Source of the DNA: Macrophomina tecta
Taxonomy: Eukaryota > Ascomycota > Dothideomycetes > Botryosphaeriales > Botryosphaeriaceae
DNA length: 64,000 nucleotides
Direction: 5' to 3'
Assembly (NCBI GenBank): GCA_024180945.1
Contig: JAKSGN010000007.1
Coordinates: forward strand, 1,426,001-1,490,000
This document shows, piece after piece, positions 11,508 to 21,843 of this stretch (position 1 is the first letter of the stretch; every line of letters begins with the position of its first letter). Below the pieces are notes generated by a model. The model worked only from the letters and a program-made list of their open reading frames with translations, was not told the origin of the DNA and did not search any database. The translations under genes and the position numbers were made by a program.

Positions 11508-12181
11508 GGTAACCTCAAGACAACATACGCGTCTTCCGAAGCCAACGTCATGCCTGACTGCATGATAAGGCGTTGCGAGGAGAGAAAAGATCCGGACTCC
11601 GGTAAAGGGACAATGGGCTGACGCGTTCCACCTGTCAGCACCAGCCTCGTTGTAAGGATGCGCATGGGCGGACTTTAGATGATCTTCAGCCTTATGATCT
11701 TACTGGATTGGATTTAGGTTGAGAAGGCAAGGTAAGATTTGCGTCGGGATTGATGAGGGGAGCCGCACCACCACGCGAGGGGTCGCCGCAACCCGATTGT
11801 GGGGATGGCACCTAAACTCCTTAGGGCAGTCAGCTGTTGGCAATGTGCCTTGTTGAGAGGAATGGCAGTCGTCGTGGCCCGCATGTTTGACGCGTAGGTA
11901 AGTCGCGTTGTTGCTGACGGGCTGCATTGGTGGAGTAGAGCGACACACTCCGAATGGGTCACCTGTCACTTCGGCCGAGCCAACTGTTTCAAACTTTGTG
12001 ATCCAACTTTTTTTGTAAGCAGACTCTCTATGATCTTTTCCCTTTCCCCGTATGAGTGTAGAGCGGGTATACTCCAACTGTACTAGACCGTGCGCTAGAT
12101 GCTTTCGTCATTCATCAAAAAACGCCTTGCTTCCTTCTCCCTTCTCTTTCCCGATTATGTTCGTTTTGCCGATGAAGACGT
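11508..12181. other. Intergenic, no gene seen
   Basis: Contains the promoter of the GPI protein and the 3' side of the alanine aminotransferase gene. Only short frames with no recognisable protein are present. Confidence 0.5.
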
Positions 12182-13727
12182 TCACTTAAACTCTTCCATG
12201 AACTTGCGGTGGAATTCCACAATGCGGCCGACCCAGTCAGTGCCAGGAGCAAGGAACGTGGTACGGAAGTGGTAAGTTCCCTCCTTCTGGCCAAAGCCAG
12301 AACCAGGAACGGTGCATACACCGGTCGCGTCGAGCATGCGCAGGGCATAAAACTCGTCGGCCTCACGTCCTTCCTTCTTGGCTTGCTCGATCGCCTTCGG
12401 GGGAAGGGTAATAGTGGGGAACAGGTACATTGAGCCCTGCGAAACAGTCAGCATATGAACTGCTGGCAGTTTTCGGGGAAACTTACGGCAGGAGGATCAC
12501 ACTTGACGCCTTCCATCTTCTTGAAAGCCTCGTACAACGCCGTTGCGCGTTCGTGCAGATTCTTGTAGATGCCGTCATACTCCTGCCTGTACAGCGGGTA
12601 GCTTGGGTCACCCTCCTTGGGCGGATTGACCATCATCTCGACAAAGCACTGACCGACGACAGGAGGGCAGAGCTGGATAGAGACAAACTTGTAGATCTCG
12701 TCCTTGACCTTCGGATCGAAGCCAACCATCTCATAGTAGCCACCGCGATGACCACACTCGCCAACCATACCCTTGGACACGGAGTTCAAAGACGCAAGTT
12801 CCACCTCATCGAACTTGCCTGGCTGCTCCTTCTGCAGGTCGCGCAAGGCCTTCTTGAAGGAGACGAACTTGCCAATGAAGACGTTGGTCTGATAAACCTC
12901 ATCTGCCATCACAACCAGCTTCTTCTCGGCCGCAAACTCCAGAATGCTGCGGATGTCCTCGGCGCTCAAGCTAGCTCCAGTTGGGTTGCCTGGATTGATG
13001 ACGACAATGCAGCGCACATCAACGCCTTCCGCCACAGCCTTGTCATAGCTGGCCCGGACATCTGCCAAGCTAGTTCCCCAAGATGAGCTCTCATCAAGGT
13101 AGTACGGCACAGGTGTGGCGTTCAGGACAGACAGCGTCGCGGTATAAAGAGGGTACTGGGGAATCGGGATCAGGACGCCCGACTTCTCGTTCTGGCAAAT
13201 GACGTGTAGGAGTGCGTTTACGCCAGCGGAAGCACCGTTGCTAAGGAAAATGTTGTTCGAGTCCGCGGGATAGCCATCGCGTCCTACAACTGTTAGCGCC
13301 AAGGAGTTTGCCGCCAAATTTGCCGTAACGTACTCTCGAGAAATTTGGCGACCTCCCCTCTAATTCCTGGGGCGCCTTGGCTCTGGCTGTAAGCGCCCAC
13401 GCTGCCAACATCCTTGAGCAGCTTCTTCGCCCTGTCGATAACGTCCTGCTGGTAGCCGAGCCCGTTCTTCAGCACCTCCTCGTGCTCTAGAAGTAGAGGA
13501 TTCTCCATGATGCTGGCAACCTGGCGGAAAAAGGTCAACGGCTTCTGATCGAGTTGCTGCGGGTTGCCGATGTTGGCAGAGATGACGGTGTCGAAGGGGA
13601 GGTCGCCCTTGTCGCCTCTCGCCAGACGAGCGCGATACTCTTCGCTCTTGACGGCGAGCTCGCCACGTACGGCGTACTTGGCCGCCCGGACATGCGGGTT
13701 GATGTTGTCAATAGTGAGGGCCTTCAT
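12182..13727 (-). CDS. ALT1: Alanine aminotransferase (class I/II PLP enzyme)
   Basis: Converts alanine and 2-oxoglutarate to pyruvate and glutamate using pyridoxal phosphate. The core protein is 481 aa from three exons (13334-13727, 12487-13283, 12182-12436) with 50-nt introns. Family landmarks: NIGNPQQLDQKPLTFFRQV near the N-terminus, SQSQGAPGIR, LSNGASAGVN for cofactor phosphate binding, VINPGNPTGASLS, ADEVYQTNVF, and SVSKGMVGECGHRGGYYE carrying the Schiff-base lysine. The end GSGFGQKEGTYHFRTTFL is typical of alanine transaminases. In frame upstream of the ATG at 13727 there is an arginine/serine-rich stretch (ARYLSRPAPFSPASTARTFS) preceded by a good acceptor. A 22-nt first exon at 13882-13903 would give a 517-aa mitochondrial form. 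Both starts may be used. Confidence 0.93.
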
Positions 13728-13903
13728 TTTGCGGGAGCAGGAGAAAGTGCGGGCCGTGGAGGCGGGGGAAAACGGCGCGGGGCGAGAGAGATATCTGGCG
13801 GTGGCGACCGAAGCTGTAAGGTGGGTTTATTAGCACTTGTGTTGCGGAGACGGTCCAGCGTTGGCGAAAAGAAAACGATACGGCTTGGCCCGTGTGGGAG
13901 CAT
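13728..13903 (-). other. Probable alternative 5' exon encoding a mitochondrial leader for alanine aminotransferase
   Basis: On the minus strand, ATG CTC CCA at 13903 starts a 22-nt exon ending at 13882 before a GTATCG donor. A 68-nt intron with a GCTAATA branch ends at CTTACAG. The next 86 nt (13813-13728) are open and in frame with the core start. The phases match (22+86 = 108 nt, 36 codons). The peptide is rich in R, S and A with no acidic residue, as expected of a matrix-targeting sequence. Inferred from sequence only. Confidence 0.55.
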
Positions 13904-14602
13904 GTGGCCGTCATCGGCGCAGGGTTCGGGCGCAGTGGGGTACGGAGGGTTGCGGGCGCGTGGGGAGCGTCTTCGTACCGCAAATCGGCGAGCTCAGGAC
14001 CGCCGGGGTGACTCGTTCGCATGACTGTACCGCCCTCGCCGGGCGGCCAAGCAGTGTCAGACGGTGCGCCGCCATGGCAAAGTCGTGCTCTTGACGCGTG
14101 AGATGTGTGCTGTCTCTGGAGGCCTCGTTCCACAGTGCTACTTGCGACGCTGTGAGTGCTGCGCTGCGTTCCTGATGCAATTAGCTGTAACCAAGCTGGT
14201 CAACGCATGTCGCCTATCTCAGCCGTGTCGCAGTCCGAGATCGCCGGTCGCTTATCGAGCTGCTAGAGAGCCTTCGGCGGCGCAACGGGGACGGGACTGG
14301 CTGAGAGCGCGCGGGAGGTGGGCAAAAAGCATGAAGGGTAAACACGGCGACGACGCGGCTTGTTTAAAAGCCAATGTCCGCGGCACGGAACTGCCCTCCC
14401 GCCGTGGCCGATGCCGCAGCTTAGCTTCCTCTCGGGATGGCTGGTGCAACATTTGTGCGACTGTGCGTCGTACGATAATAGTCGAGATGCGCGATAAGCA
14501 TTACTCTATCTTTGGTGGTTGATGCTTCGTGCATTTCTGAATGTCCTTTTAGCCATAACAAAACTCGCTGCCCGGCCCCCAGCTCTGTCCGCGCCCCAAT
14601 TC
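13904..14602. other. Intergenic, no gene seen
   Basis: About 700 bp between the aminotransferase promoter and the RPN7 stop codon. GC-rich, with no supported coding sequence. Confidence 0.5.
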
Positions 14603-16179
14603 TTAACCCCGTTCGCTGCCCCGAAGTCTGACCGTCTGTCCGTACTTCTGGAGCTTCGTGATCAGCTGGTCGCCTTGCTTGACCACGTCGTTGTATTGCT
14701 TGTTCTTGTCATCCGGCCTGTTCGTCTCAATGATACCCCGGACGCGGTCCACTGTACACGGGACACGGTCCGCCGCAATGAACTTCGAGAGGTCCCTGTG
14801 ATAATATGTCAGCAAAATTATCTCACCGAAACCTTCGGCCCGGAGTGACTCACTTATCCAAGAAGTCGACCGAAACGCCGAAGTCCTTGGCCATACTTTC
14901 GAGGCCGACCACTCTATAGCTCTGCAGAAGCTGCTGATAGCCTCGCAGGCGCATCTCGCGGACAAACCAGCCACGGTGCTCGTAGAGATAGCGGTCTTTG
15001 CTTAGGAACCTCTCCTCGACAGCCGCTAGAGCAAGGAAGAAGTTGCTGTAGTCGCCGCGGTAAAGGCTGTTCACAAGATTCGCCAGAGGGCTGAAGTCGA
15101 TCTGGGCCTCGGTTTCCTGACTTGTCTGGCCCAGGGTTGTGAGGTTGATTGCAGCTTGTCCGGGTGTGGCTGATGATCCCTGAGCTTCTTTCATCTCCTC
15201 ATCGCCCGCAGAAGGACCTGAGGAAACAGCGCCCGTCAACGCCGACAACTTCTCCTCTCCGTCGCCAAGAATTGCCTTGATTTCTGGAGCATCGACAACC
15301 TTGGACTTGAAGTCTACGCGCTTCAGAGAGACCGACCCCGCGAGGACTGCGTAGATAACGAGGTTCGAGTAGCTGCAAAGCTCATAGCTGGTGAAGGTCG
15401 ACAAACTGTCGAGCAACAGCGGCGCGGCCTGGTTGTAGCTGCGGACTGTGAGGTAGTGCAGACCAGAGTAAGCCTTCAGGCGGTTGCGGCGATCCCAGTC
15501 TCCACCGCTCTCTACAAGAGTGGTCGCGCGCTCCACCGACTTCTTCACTAGAATCTTGTCGCCGAAGAAGAGGCCTATGCGGATGATGGCGAGGACGATA
15601 TCGATCTTCGTGCCGAGGATACCGGTGTTCTCGAAGACAGCTTCGTATGCGGCGATTGCCTTGTCCTGATCACAAGCCAATGTTAGACACATGTACATTT
15701 TTGAGAAGCTCCACACGAACCTTGTCGCCGACACGTGTCCAAAATTCCGCCCTCTTGCTTCTTGCCGCTTGAATCTCAGTCTCACCGGCCTTCTCGGCTG
15801 CCTCGTCCTCCTCCTTCTGTATCGCATCCAGCTCCTTCTCATTGTCGGTCTTGAGCTCTTCGTAGAGTTTCTCATCCCACGGAAGAGAAACATTCAAGGC
15901 CGGCTGCTTGGTGGGCGCGAGCAGGCTTCCTATACTGGAAGATGCTCTCCTCGGACGGACGGGCTGCTGCGTGGAACCCTCGCCGGGAGCATTCAAGATG
16001 CCCTCAGAGGGATGCGCCAGGTGGCGGTAGAGAGGTGCCATTTTGTGCTCCTTGATAGCATCTTGAAGGATCTTCAGCGAAGATTCCTGGGTGGCCTTGG
16101 AGGAGTACGGGTTGGTGATGTGGAAGATGTGCTGCGACAGCTGGAGGTCGGGATACTTGGCATACTGCGGGTCCCCCAT
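14603..16179 (-). CDS. RPN7: 26S proteasome regulatory particle lid subunit Rpn7 (PSMD6)
   Basis: Non-catalytic lid subunit that helps hold the deubiquitinase-containing lid on the proteasome base. The model has three exons (15721-16179, 14854-15665, 14603-14795), introns of 55 and 58 nt, and 487 aa, longer than yeast (about 430) because of an N-terminal Ser/Pro/Arg insertion around residues 62-105 and a charged insertion near residues 315-350. It begins with YPDLQLSQHIF. The helical repeat region contains GTKIDIVLAIIRIGLFF and NRLKAYSGLHYL. The PCI domain spans about residues 345-450 (NSLYRGDYSNFF, YLYEHRGWFVREMRLRGYQQ, and DKDLSKFIAADRVPCTVDRV across the last intron). It is divergent from ABD1, with 389 bp between the start codons. 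I found no GGTGGCAAA-type proteasome element in that gap. Confidence 0.94.
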
Positions 16180-16568
16180 GGTGCGCGAAGGGGTGCGATG
16201 GGAGGTGGAGAGAGAGAGAGAGATGGACGCAGGACGGACTGCAGGTGATGGCGAGGCGGGTTGGAGGTGACGGAGCTATGGGTAGTGGCGGGCGTGTTGA
16301 CGGAGCTCGTTCGTTGCAGCTGCTCGTCGGTGCTTCTTCGGCGCGTTTGGCGTCACCAGCAATCCAGTGCGGGAGGAACAGCTCAAGAGCCGCACGCAGC
16401 TTCATCCACCCATTGTCCGCTCATACCTCAGCTTTGGCGGTACCCTGCCGTCTAAATTTGAAATTCTCAAATCTCCAAACCACACTCGCAGACTCGCGAC
16501 TTCCGCCTGCCAAACCAGCTGAACCCTTCCGCAACCAACACCGACCACGACACGACCCTCTTTCCGCC
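16180..16568. promoter_or_regulatory. Shared divergent promoter RPN7 / ABD1
   Basis: 389 bp separate the start codons of two divergent housekeeping genes. It contains a short (GA)n stretch near 16210-16221 and no TATA box that I can see. Co-regulation is possible but not shown. Confidence 0.6.
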
Positions 16569-18179
16569 ATGCCGCAGGAACGAGGTTTTCCTTCGAATAG
16601 CCACAAGCGCGATCGCTCTCGCTCTCGGTCACGTTCGCCTCCGCGTAAACGACCTGGTGCTTCTGCCCGCACCAACCGTGACCGAAGAGCTCCCGGTCCC
16701 GACAGATCTCGACGAGATGAGAGAGACCCCAGCCCTGGCCGTTCACCCTCACGCTCGCCGCCCCGCCAACTGAAGCGTCCCGGAGGTGCTGCACGCATCA
16801 GCCAAGCCGAAAGGGAGGCTGCCCGCCGCCGCCAAGAAGAACGTGAACGCGAGCTTGAGAGAGAAAGACAAGCCGCCGCCGCGGCGAGAGGGGTCGGTGA
16901 CGTGGTCAAGCAGCACTACAACGCCGTACCAGAGCGCGGCCGTGAATGGCGCAAGACAGACAGCAAAATCAAGGGCCTCAGAAGCTTCAACAACTGGGTG
17001 AAGTCTTGCATCATTCAGAAGTTCTCGCCTGGCGATGAAACGACAGGAGAGTCGAGATACGGTCAGAATATTCTGGTCCTGGACATTGGATGCGGCAAGG
17101 GCGGAGATTTGCAAAAGTGGCAGTCAGCACCCCGGCGTGTCGACCTTTATGTGGGCGTAGACCCCGCCGACGTCTCGATTGAGCAGGCAAGGGGCCGCTA
17201 CGAGCAGATGAAAAGGAAGCCCCACCGAGGCAGGCCACAGCATGTCTTCCATGCCGAATTCTTCGCGAAGGACGGCTATGGCGAGTGGCTTGGAGATATT
17301 CCCATCGTACGAGAGGTGGGTATCGATCCTAGCGTCGGTCCGGACGGCGGCGGCGCTGGACGTTTTGGAGGTGGAGGCTTCGACGTGGTCACAATGATGT
17401 TCTGTATGCATTACGCTTTCGAGAGCGAGCACAAGGCGCGTGGGATGCTACGCAACGTTGCTGGCTCTCTGAAAAAAGGTGGGAGATTCCTCGGTGTCAT
17501 CCCTAACTCAGACGTGCTATCCGCAAAGGTCGAAGAGTTCCACAAGAGGCATGGGAAGGGTAAGAGCCCTAATGGTGTGGATGCCGATGGTTCGCATTCA
17601 CCAGCTTTCGCGAGTGACGACGATTGGGATCCAGAGAAGCCTTCGGAAGAGCCGAAGGAAGAAGCCACAGCCCCCGAGAAGGAAGACGGCGAAGTCAAGG
17701 ACAATTCAGTCGAATGGGGGAACAGTATATACCGGGTCAAGTTTCCAGGCAAGACTCCTGCCGACGGTGTGTTCAGACCGCCTTTTGGTTGGAAGTACTT
17801 CTATTTCCTTGAAGAGGCAGTAGAATCAGTGCCTGAGTACGTAGTGCCATGGGAAGCTTTCCGAGCGTAAGTGGAACCTCAAAGAGGCCTCTTCTCGAAC
17901 ATTCGCTGACTTATGTGGTCCAGTCTTGCCGAAGATTACAACCTAGAGTTGCAATATCGCAAACCATTCAATGAAGTCTGGGACGAGGAGAATGGTGATC
18001 CTATCCTGGGCCCACTGAGCGAGCGTATGGGGGTCAGAGGCCGAGACCGCGGTCCGCTTTTGATCAGTGATGAGGAAATGGAAGCTGCAAGTAAGTTTCT
18101 CAGCGCAAAAGTTCCCATGGGCGGTCGATGCTGACATTGTTCAGGCTTTTACCATGCGTTCTGCTTCTATAAGGTCTAG
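16569..18179 (+). CDS. ABD1: mRNA cap guanine-N7 methyltransferase
   Basis: Nuclear enzyme that transfers a methyl group from S-adenosylmethionine to N7 of the GpppN cap. Three exons (16569-17866, 17924-18090, 18145-18179) give 499 aa. The first 110 residues are a disordered RS/RE-rich arm with SR and PP repeats and a run of alternating E/R, likely for RNA or polymerase contact. The catalytic domain begins near residue 110 with VKQHYN, then NNWVKSCII, the SAM-binding motif LDIGCGKGGD (171-180), the substrate-proximal FCMHYAFE, and GGRFLGVIPNSD. The end, EAASFYHAFCFYKV, is restored only by the last 35-nt exon. A acidic insertion around residues 325-380 is typical of fungal members. A start further upstream in the same frame lies in the RPN7 promoter and is not needed. 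Confidence 0.94.
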
Positions 18180-18582
18180 GAGCAACGCATACATAACTGA
18201 CTTGGCCGTTGGGTTTCCCTTTTAAGGAGCTTGCTCGCGCTGATCGTTACCGGGCAGCCCTTACTCTACTCGGAAAAAATCCGGCTCCGAGAAGTCGGGA
18301 GCCTTGAGATTCTTCCACGCTAGCTCTACGGCAGCTAGGGTCAGGCAGTTTTCGGCATATACAAAAGCATGCTTATCCGGTATGGTATGATCCACTTAAT
18401 TAGTTTGGCATCATTCACCAGGAAAAACTACTGGGTGCTTGTCAGATACTGGTACAATATCATTGTAATGTTGACAGGGGAAGATATCACAGCCCTGATT
18501 ATTTGCCTCCAAACGGTTAGCTAAGACCTTACACAATGGCATCTCACCAACTACACAATCCCATCACGAGTCTCGAAACTGC
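18180..18582. other. Intergenic between convergent ABD1 and the HhH protein
   Basis: 403 bp without a coding frame, presumably the two 3' UTRs. Confidence 0.5.
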
Positions 18583-19557
18583 TCACCCCTTGAACTCCTC
18601 CACCCTCTTCTCCAGCCTTACCTTCGTCAAAGCAGTATTCAACTCGGCCATCTTCGCCGGATCCCTCCCGAACGCCTCATACAACGCCTCCACGTTCTTT
18701 CCCAATTCAATCTGCCCCGCCGTCTCGCGGCTCCTCCTGTCCAAGAACGGCGCCACCCGTGGCCACACCCCCTGCACTCCAGCAACAAAAATATCGCAAC
18801 CCACATCTCCAAAGCCTTTAATCGCCTTCAATCTCCCTCTCAGTTCCTCTCGCGCCGCCTCACCCTCACCAACTTCCTTTCCCGGCAACATCGCGCTGGC
18901 ATCTCCGCCGTACTTCTCCTCCACCAGCGCCGCCAGCTCTCCCAGCTCCGTCGCAGTCTTCTCCCGGTAGTGCGTGTACCCGCCCTCGGTCAGCAGCTCG
19001 GTGCGCTGCTGCCATGTCGTGGCGCGCAGCGTCGGCAGGTCGTGGTAGCGCGCGCGCAGCAGCAGGCCGAGGGTGCGCGCCGCAATGTCGTGCGAGATGC
19101 GCGTCGAGGAAAGGAGGGCGGCGAGAAGGTGGGCGAGGATGGTCGAGGGCGTAGGAGACGTGGGGTCGTCGAGGGGGGCTTCGTGGAGCGGGGGCGCGCC
19201 GTGGGCGGCCATGAGCGTCTGGAGTTTGGTGGCCGTGGCTTTTGAGATGCTGTCTTCTTGTTGCTGCTTTTGGCCTGCCTGTTCCTCATCGTCCTTCTTG
19301 CTCTGAGGCTCGGCGTGGTCGTTTTCTTCTTGTGGTTTGTCGGCCTGCTTGTGCTCGGCGACCGAGTCTTTGCGCTTCTTGCCCTGGTTGGCGGCCTGCC
19401 CGGGGGTGGCGGAGGAGGCGGGCTCCTTGCGCTTGCGCGAGGTGTTTACGTTCTTGGACTTCTGCTGAGTGGTCTTTGGGGCTTTGCTGACCTGCTGCTG
19501 CTTGGAGAGGTCGTTGCCGCCGTCTTCCATGCGGGCTTTGGAGCGGGTGGTAACCAT
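18583..19557 (-). CDS. Helix-hairpin-helix protein related to HhH-GPD DNA glycosylases
   Basis: A single-exon, 324-aa protein. Residues 1-110 are disordered, rich in K, Q, S and E, with nuclear-localisation-like RKRKEP and KKRKDS. Residues 115-310 are helical and resemble the endonuclease III/HhH-GPD fold: an ILAHLLAALLSSTRI helix, TWQQRTELLTEGGYTHYREKTATELGEL, and a hairpin at LKAIKGFGDVGCDIFVAG. In true glycosylases of this fold the hairpin Lys and a following catalytic Asp (in a VDTHV-like context) are diagnostic. Here the region after the hairpin reads GVWPRVAPFLDRR, so the usual Asp context is missing. I therefore call it a DNA-binding HhH protein, possibly catalytically inactive. Its role in base-excision repair is inferred from fold resemblance only. 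Confidence 0.72.
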   Translation of the reverse strand: MVTTRSKARMEDGGNDLSKQQQVSKAPKTTQQKSKNVNTSRKRKEPASSATPGQAANQGKKRKDSVAEHKQADKPQEENDHAEPQSKKDDEEQAGQKQQQEDSISKATATKLQTLMAAHGAPPLHEAPLDDPTSPTPSTILAHLLAALLSSTRISHDIAARTLGLLLRARYHDLPTLRATTWQQRTELLTEGGYTHYREKTATELGELAALVEEKYGGDASAMLPGKEVGEGEAAREELRGRLKAIKGFGDVGCDIFVAGVQGVWPRVAPFLDRRSRETAGQIELGKNVEALYEAFGRDPAKMAELNTALTKVRLEKRVEEFKG

Positions 19558-21843
19558 CTTGGTTGGCTTTGTGCAGCTCGAGTTTTATCATCCAAAGATC
19601 ACTGGACAAGGCTGAACTGACAATGTTCAGGTTACTGGGGAGCAGGTTGTGAAGAGCTGCCTGGCGAAGTCTGGAGCTGGGAGCTGGCAGGCGGGGTGGG
19701 CGGCATGGGAACTGTCTATCAGCTGCTTAGGTAGGTATGGCGTCATCCGGGGCCGATCGACGCAAGGGTCCAGCAAGCTTCTGCGGGTGAGCCAGGGGCT
19801 GCTGGACCTCATTCGTCTCTCGGCAGAAATTGCGTTTGTTGATGTAGGAGAAGCGGCTTCAATATGACTCATGGTATGGGAGGGGCCTACATACTCTGCC
19901 GATTGTTATGGGTTTCTTGACAGATGCCATCGCTGCCATCATTGCGAATTTCCACCTAGACACCTGCGATACTACATTTTTAATATGCTAAAGCATGTAA
20001 ATTTGATGGCATCAAGGTTCATATCAAAATGACTGATGGGTTTCATCTATTTTATTCTCTCTCAAGCTGACTTGTGGCGTATGCCTTACTTCAGGACACG
20101 AGGGCAGGAGGGCCCAGTAGATAATGAAGGAAATTTTGGAAAAATGATTAGGAAAAAAAAATATTAGATACGAACCCTCTGGGGCGTCGCAAAAAGCCAG
20201 CTCAGTCGAAACCTTCCCTGTTCGTCAGACTACGAACTCAGACTTTGCTCCACCATGTGCCTTTGATGTTGGCCCACGAGCAAAACAACAGATCCGTCAA
20301 ACCCTTGGTGAGCTGCCTTCCCCAATCCTTCAGCAAGCCTGCGTAATCAAGCCCGAAACCGTTTATTACTTCGTCGGCGCCGTTGTTTATTTGAGGAGTG
20401 GTCGGTATGTTGGGATTGGCCATCTGGAGTATTCTCATGATAACGGACTGCGTGTATGCATGGACGACCCGCAAGTGCCACTCCGGAAATACTAATCAAG
20501 GTGAAAATGGGCCCGTTGAGGCCCATACAAACCGCATCAGATATTCGGCCACTGGGGAAAAGGTTTGGCGGGCTGTTGCGTCCATGGGCTGAATAGTCTG
20601 CCACTTCAATCATCGCCCTATGCTCGGAGAAAGCTGCAAGAGCAATCAAAAGGTCCAACACGTCTACTGGTCCTAGGCGGAATTGCGTGCCACCGCCGCT
20701 CAAGTCCCGACTTGGGCCGCCTTGGTTTTGCTGGCTACAGGATGAAGGTCCTCGACTCATTGCTGTCCTTTTTTTTTTTTTTTTTTTTTTCAGAACTTTC
20801 CCACTTGTCGGTGGGGAATAGGGAAGATAGGGTTTTGTTGTCCCGTGGATTCAGAGCTACCTTTGAGGAGGACCTTCCAGTACCATTACTCGGTACAGGA
20901 TTGCTTTCTTCGCTTTCATTAGCATCAAGGGAGTCGGGAAATAGGTTTTCTGGCCCGGCAGAGGATGCTCGCCTCGTATGATTTCTTTGCCTGGATGTTC
21001 GACTTCCGCAGGGACCTGATTGTAGAATCCAGTGTCCTTGACATCGGCTTTGCAGGCTTTGGTCGGTAGGAGCTAGGCCAAGGTGACCGCCACTTCCGGG
21101 TATTTGGTCTGCGCCTAAGGGAGGTCGAAGTTCTGCTAAAGGGATGGCGTTATGTCCTGGTTCTGTGCTCGGTCAAGATCGATTCGAATGGTGGCCTTGC
21201 TGGACGGGTGGAGTAGCAGATGACTGTGAACCAGTATCACCATATTGTAAAACGGCTGTTCATACGCCGTGACAACCGCGACTTCGACGTCTGAGCTTCC
21301 AATAAAGATACAATTTGCCGTATCCGCGGCCCGGTGATCCTCTGCGGTCACTCCCTTTGCGGTGAGCCCACCGTGTCTCGTGTGTGTGGCATTGGCCTCT
21401 GGTTGCGGATCCATGCCATTGCCCAGCACCGCGTACATCGACTGCGCGATATTCTTGTCTAACCCAGCCTATTATCTACTCCATAATAGCTCTGTTGGTG
21501 GGAGACATGGGTTCTAGGCGCGACTGGAAGAGAACGTTCGGCCGATGCTCAGATTAATGAAAGAATGCCGCCCTGTATGACGTTGATGATACTTCGCATC
21601 AAAGTATTCGATGCACGTATAAACGAGGTGGTGAGGATGTTAACAGGATGATTTGAGATGTTGAGAAGTCTCATCGGCGGATCGTTGTCTGGAAAGTCTC
21701 CCACCAGCTCGCGTGGAAAGCACCTTCCATCTGCGCCCTTCACCTCTTGTTGCTGTAGAGCCAACGAGCGGAGGGTGAGCTGCCCATCCATTCCCGCAGT
21801 TGATACTCGGCAGGCGTAAGTGTCTCTGTGCTTGTGTGGATCG
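19558..21843. other. Gene-poor interval with broken minus-strand coding-like stretches
   Basis: No intact gene. On the minus strand, several open stretches in different frames look more protein-like than their surroundings: 20238-20474 (ending GLLKDWGRQLTKGLTDLLF), 20560-20760 (FRLGPVDVLDLLIALAAFSEH), 21136-21438 (CIFIGSSDVEVAVVTAYEQ) and 21549-21830 (FPRELVGDFPDNDPP). They cannot be joined by clear splice sites. A 22-T run sits at 20769-20790. Either these are chance frames or remains of one or two decayed genes; I do not recognise the family. Confidence 0.35.
20769..20790 (+). repeat. Poly-T tract, 22 nt
   Basis: Uninterrupted run of T (poly-A on the minus strand) in the gene-poor interval. 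Confidence 0.9.

Noticed and set aside
16180..16568. Yeast-type proteasome control element (GGTGGCAAA) in the RPN7 promoter, and likewise at 26794-27108 for PRE9.
   Set aside because: Not found on either strand by eye in either interval.
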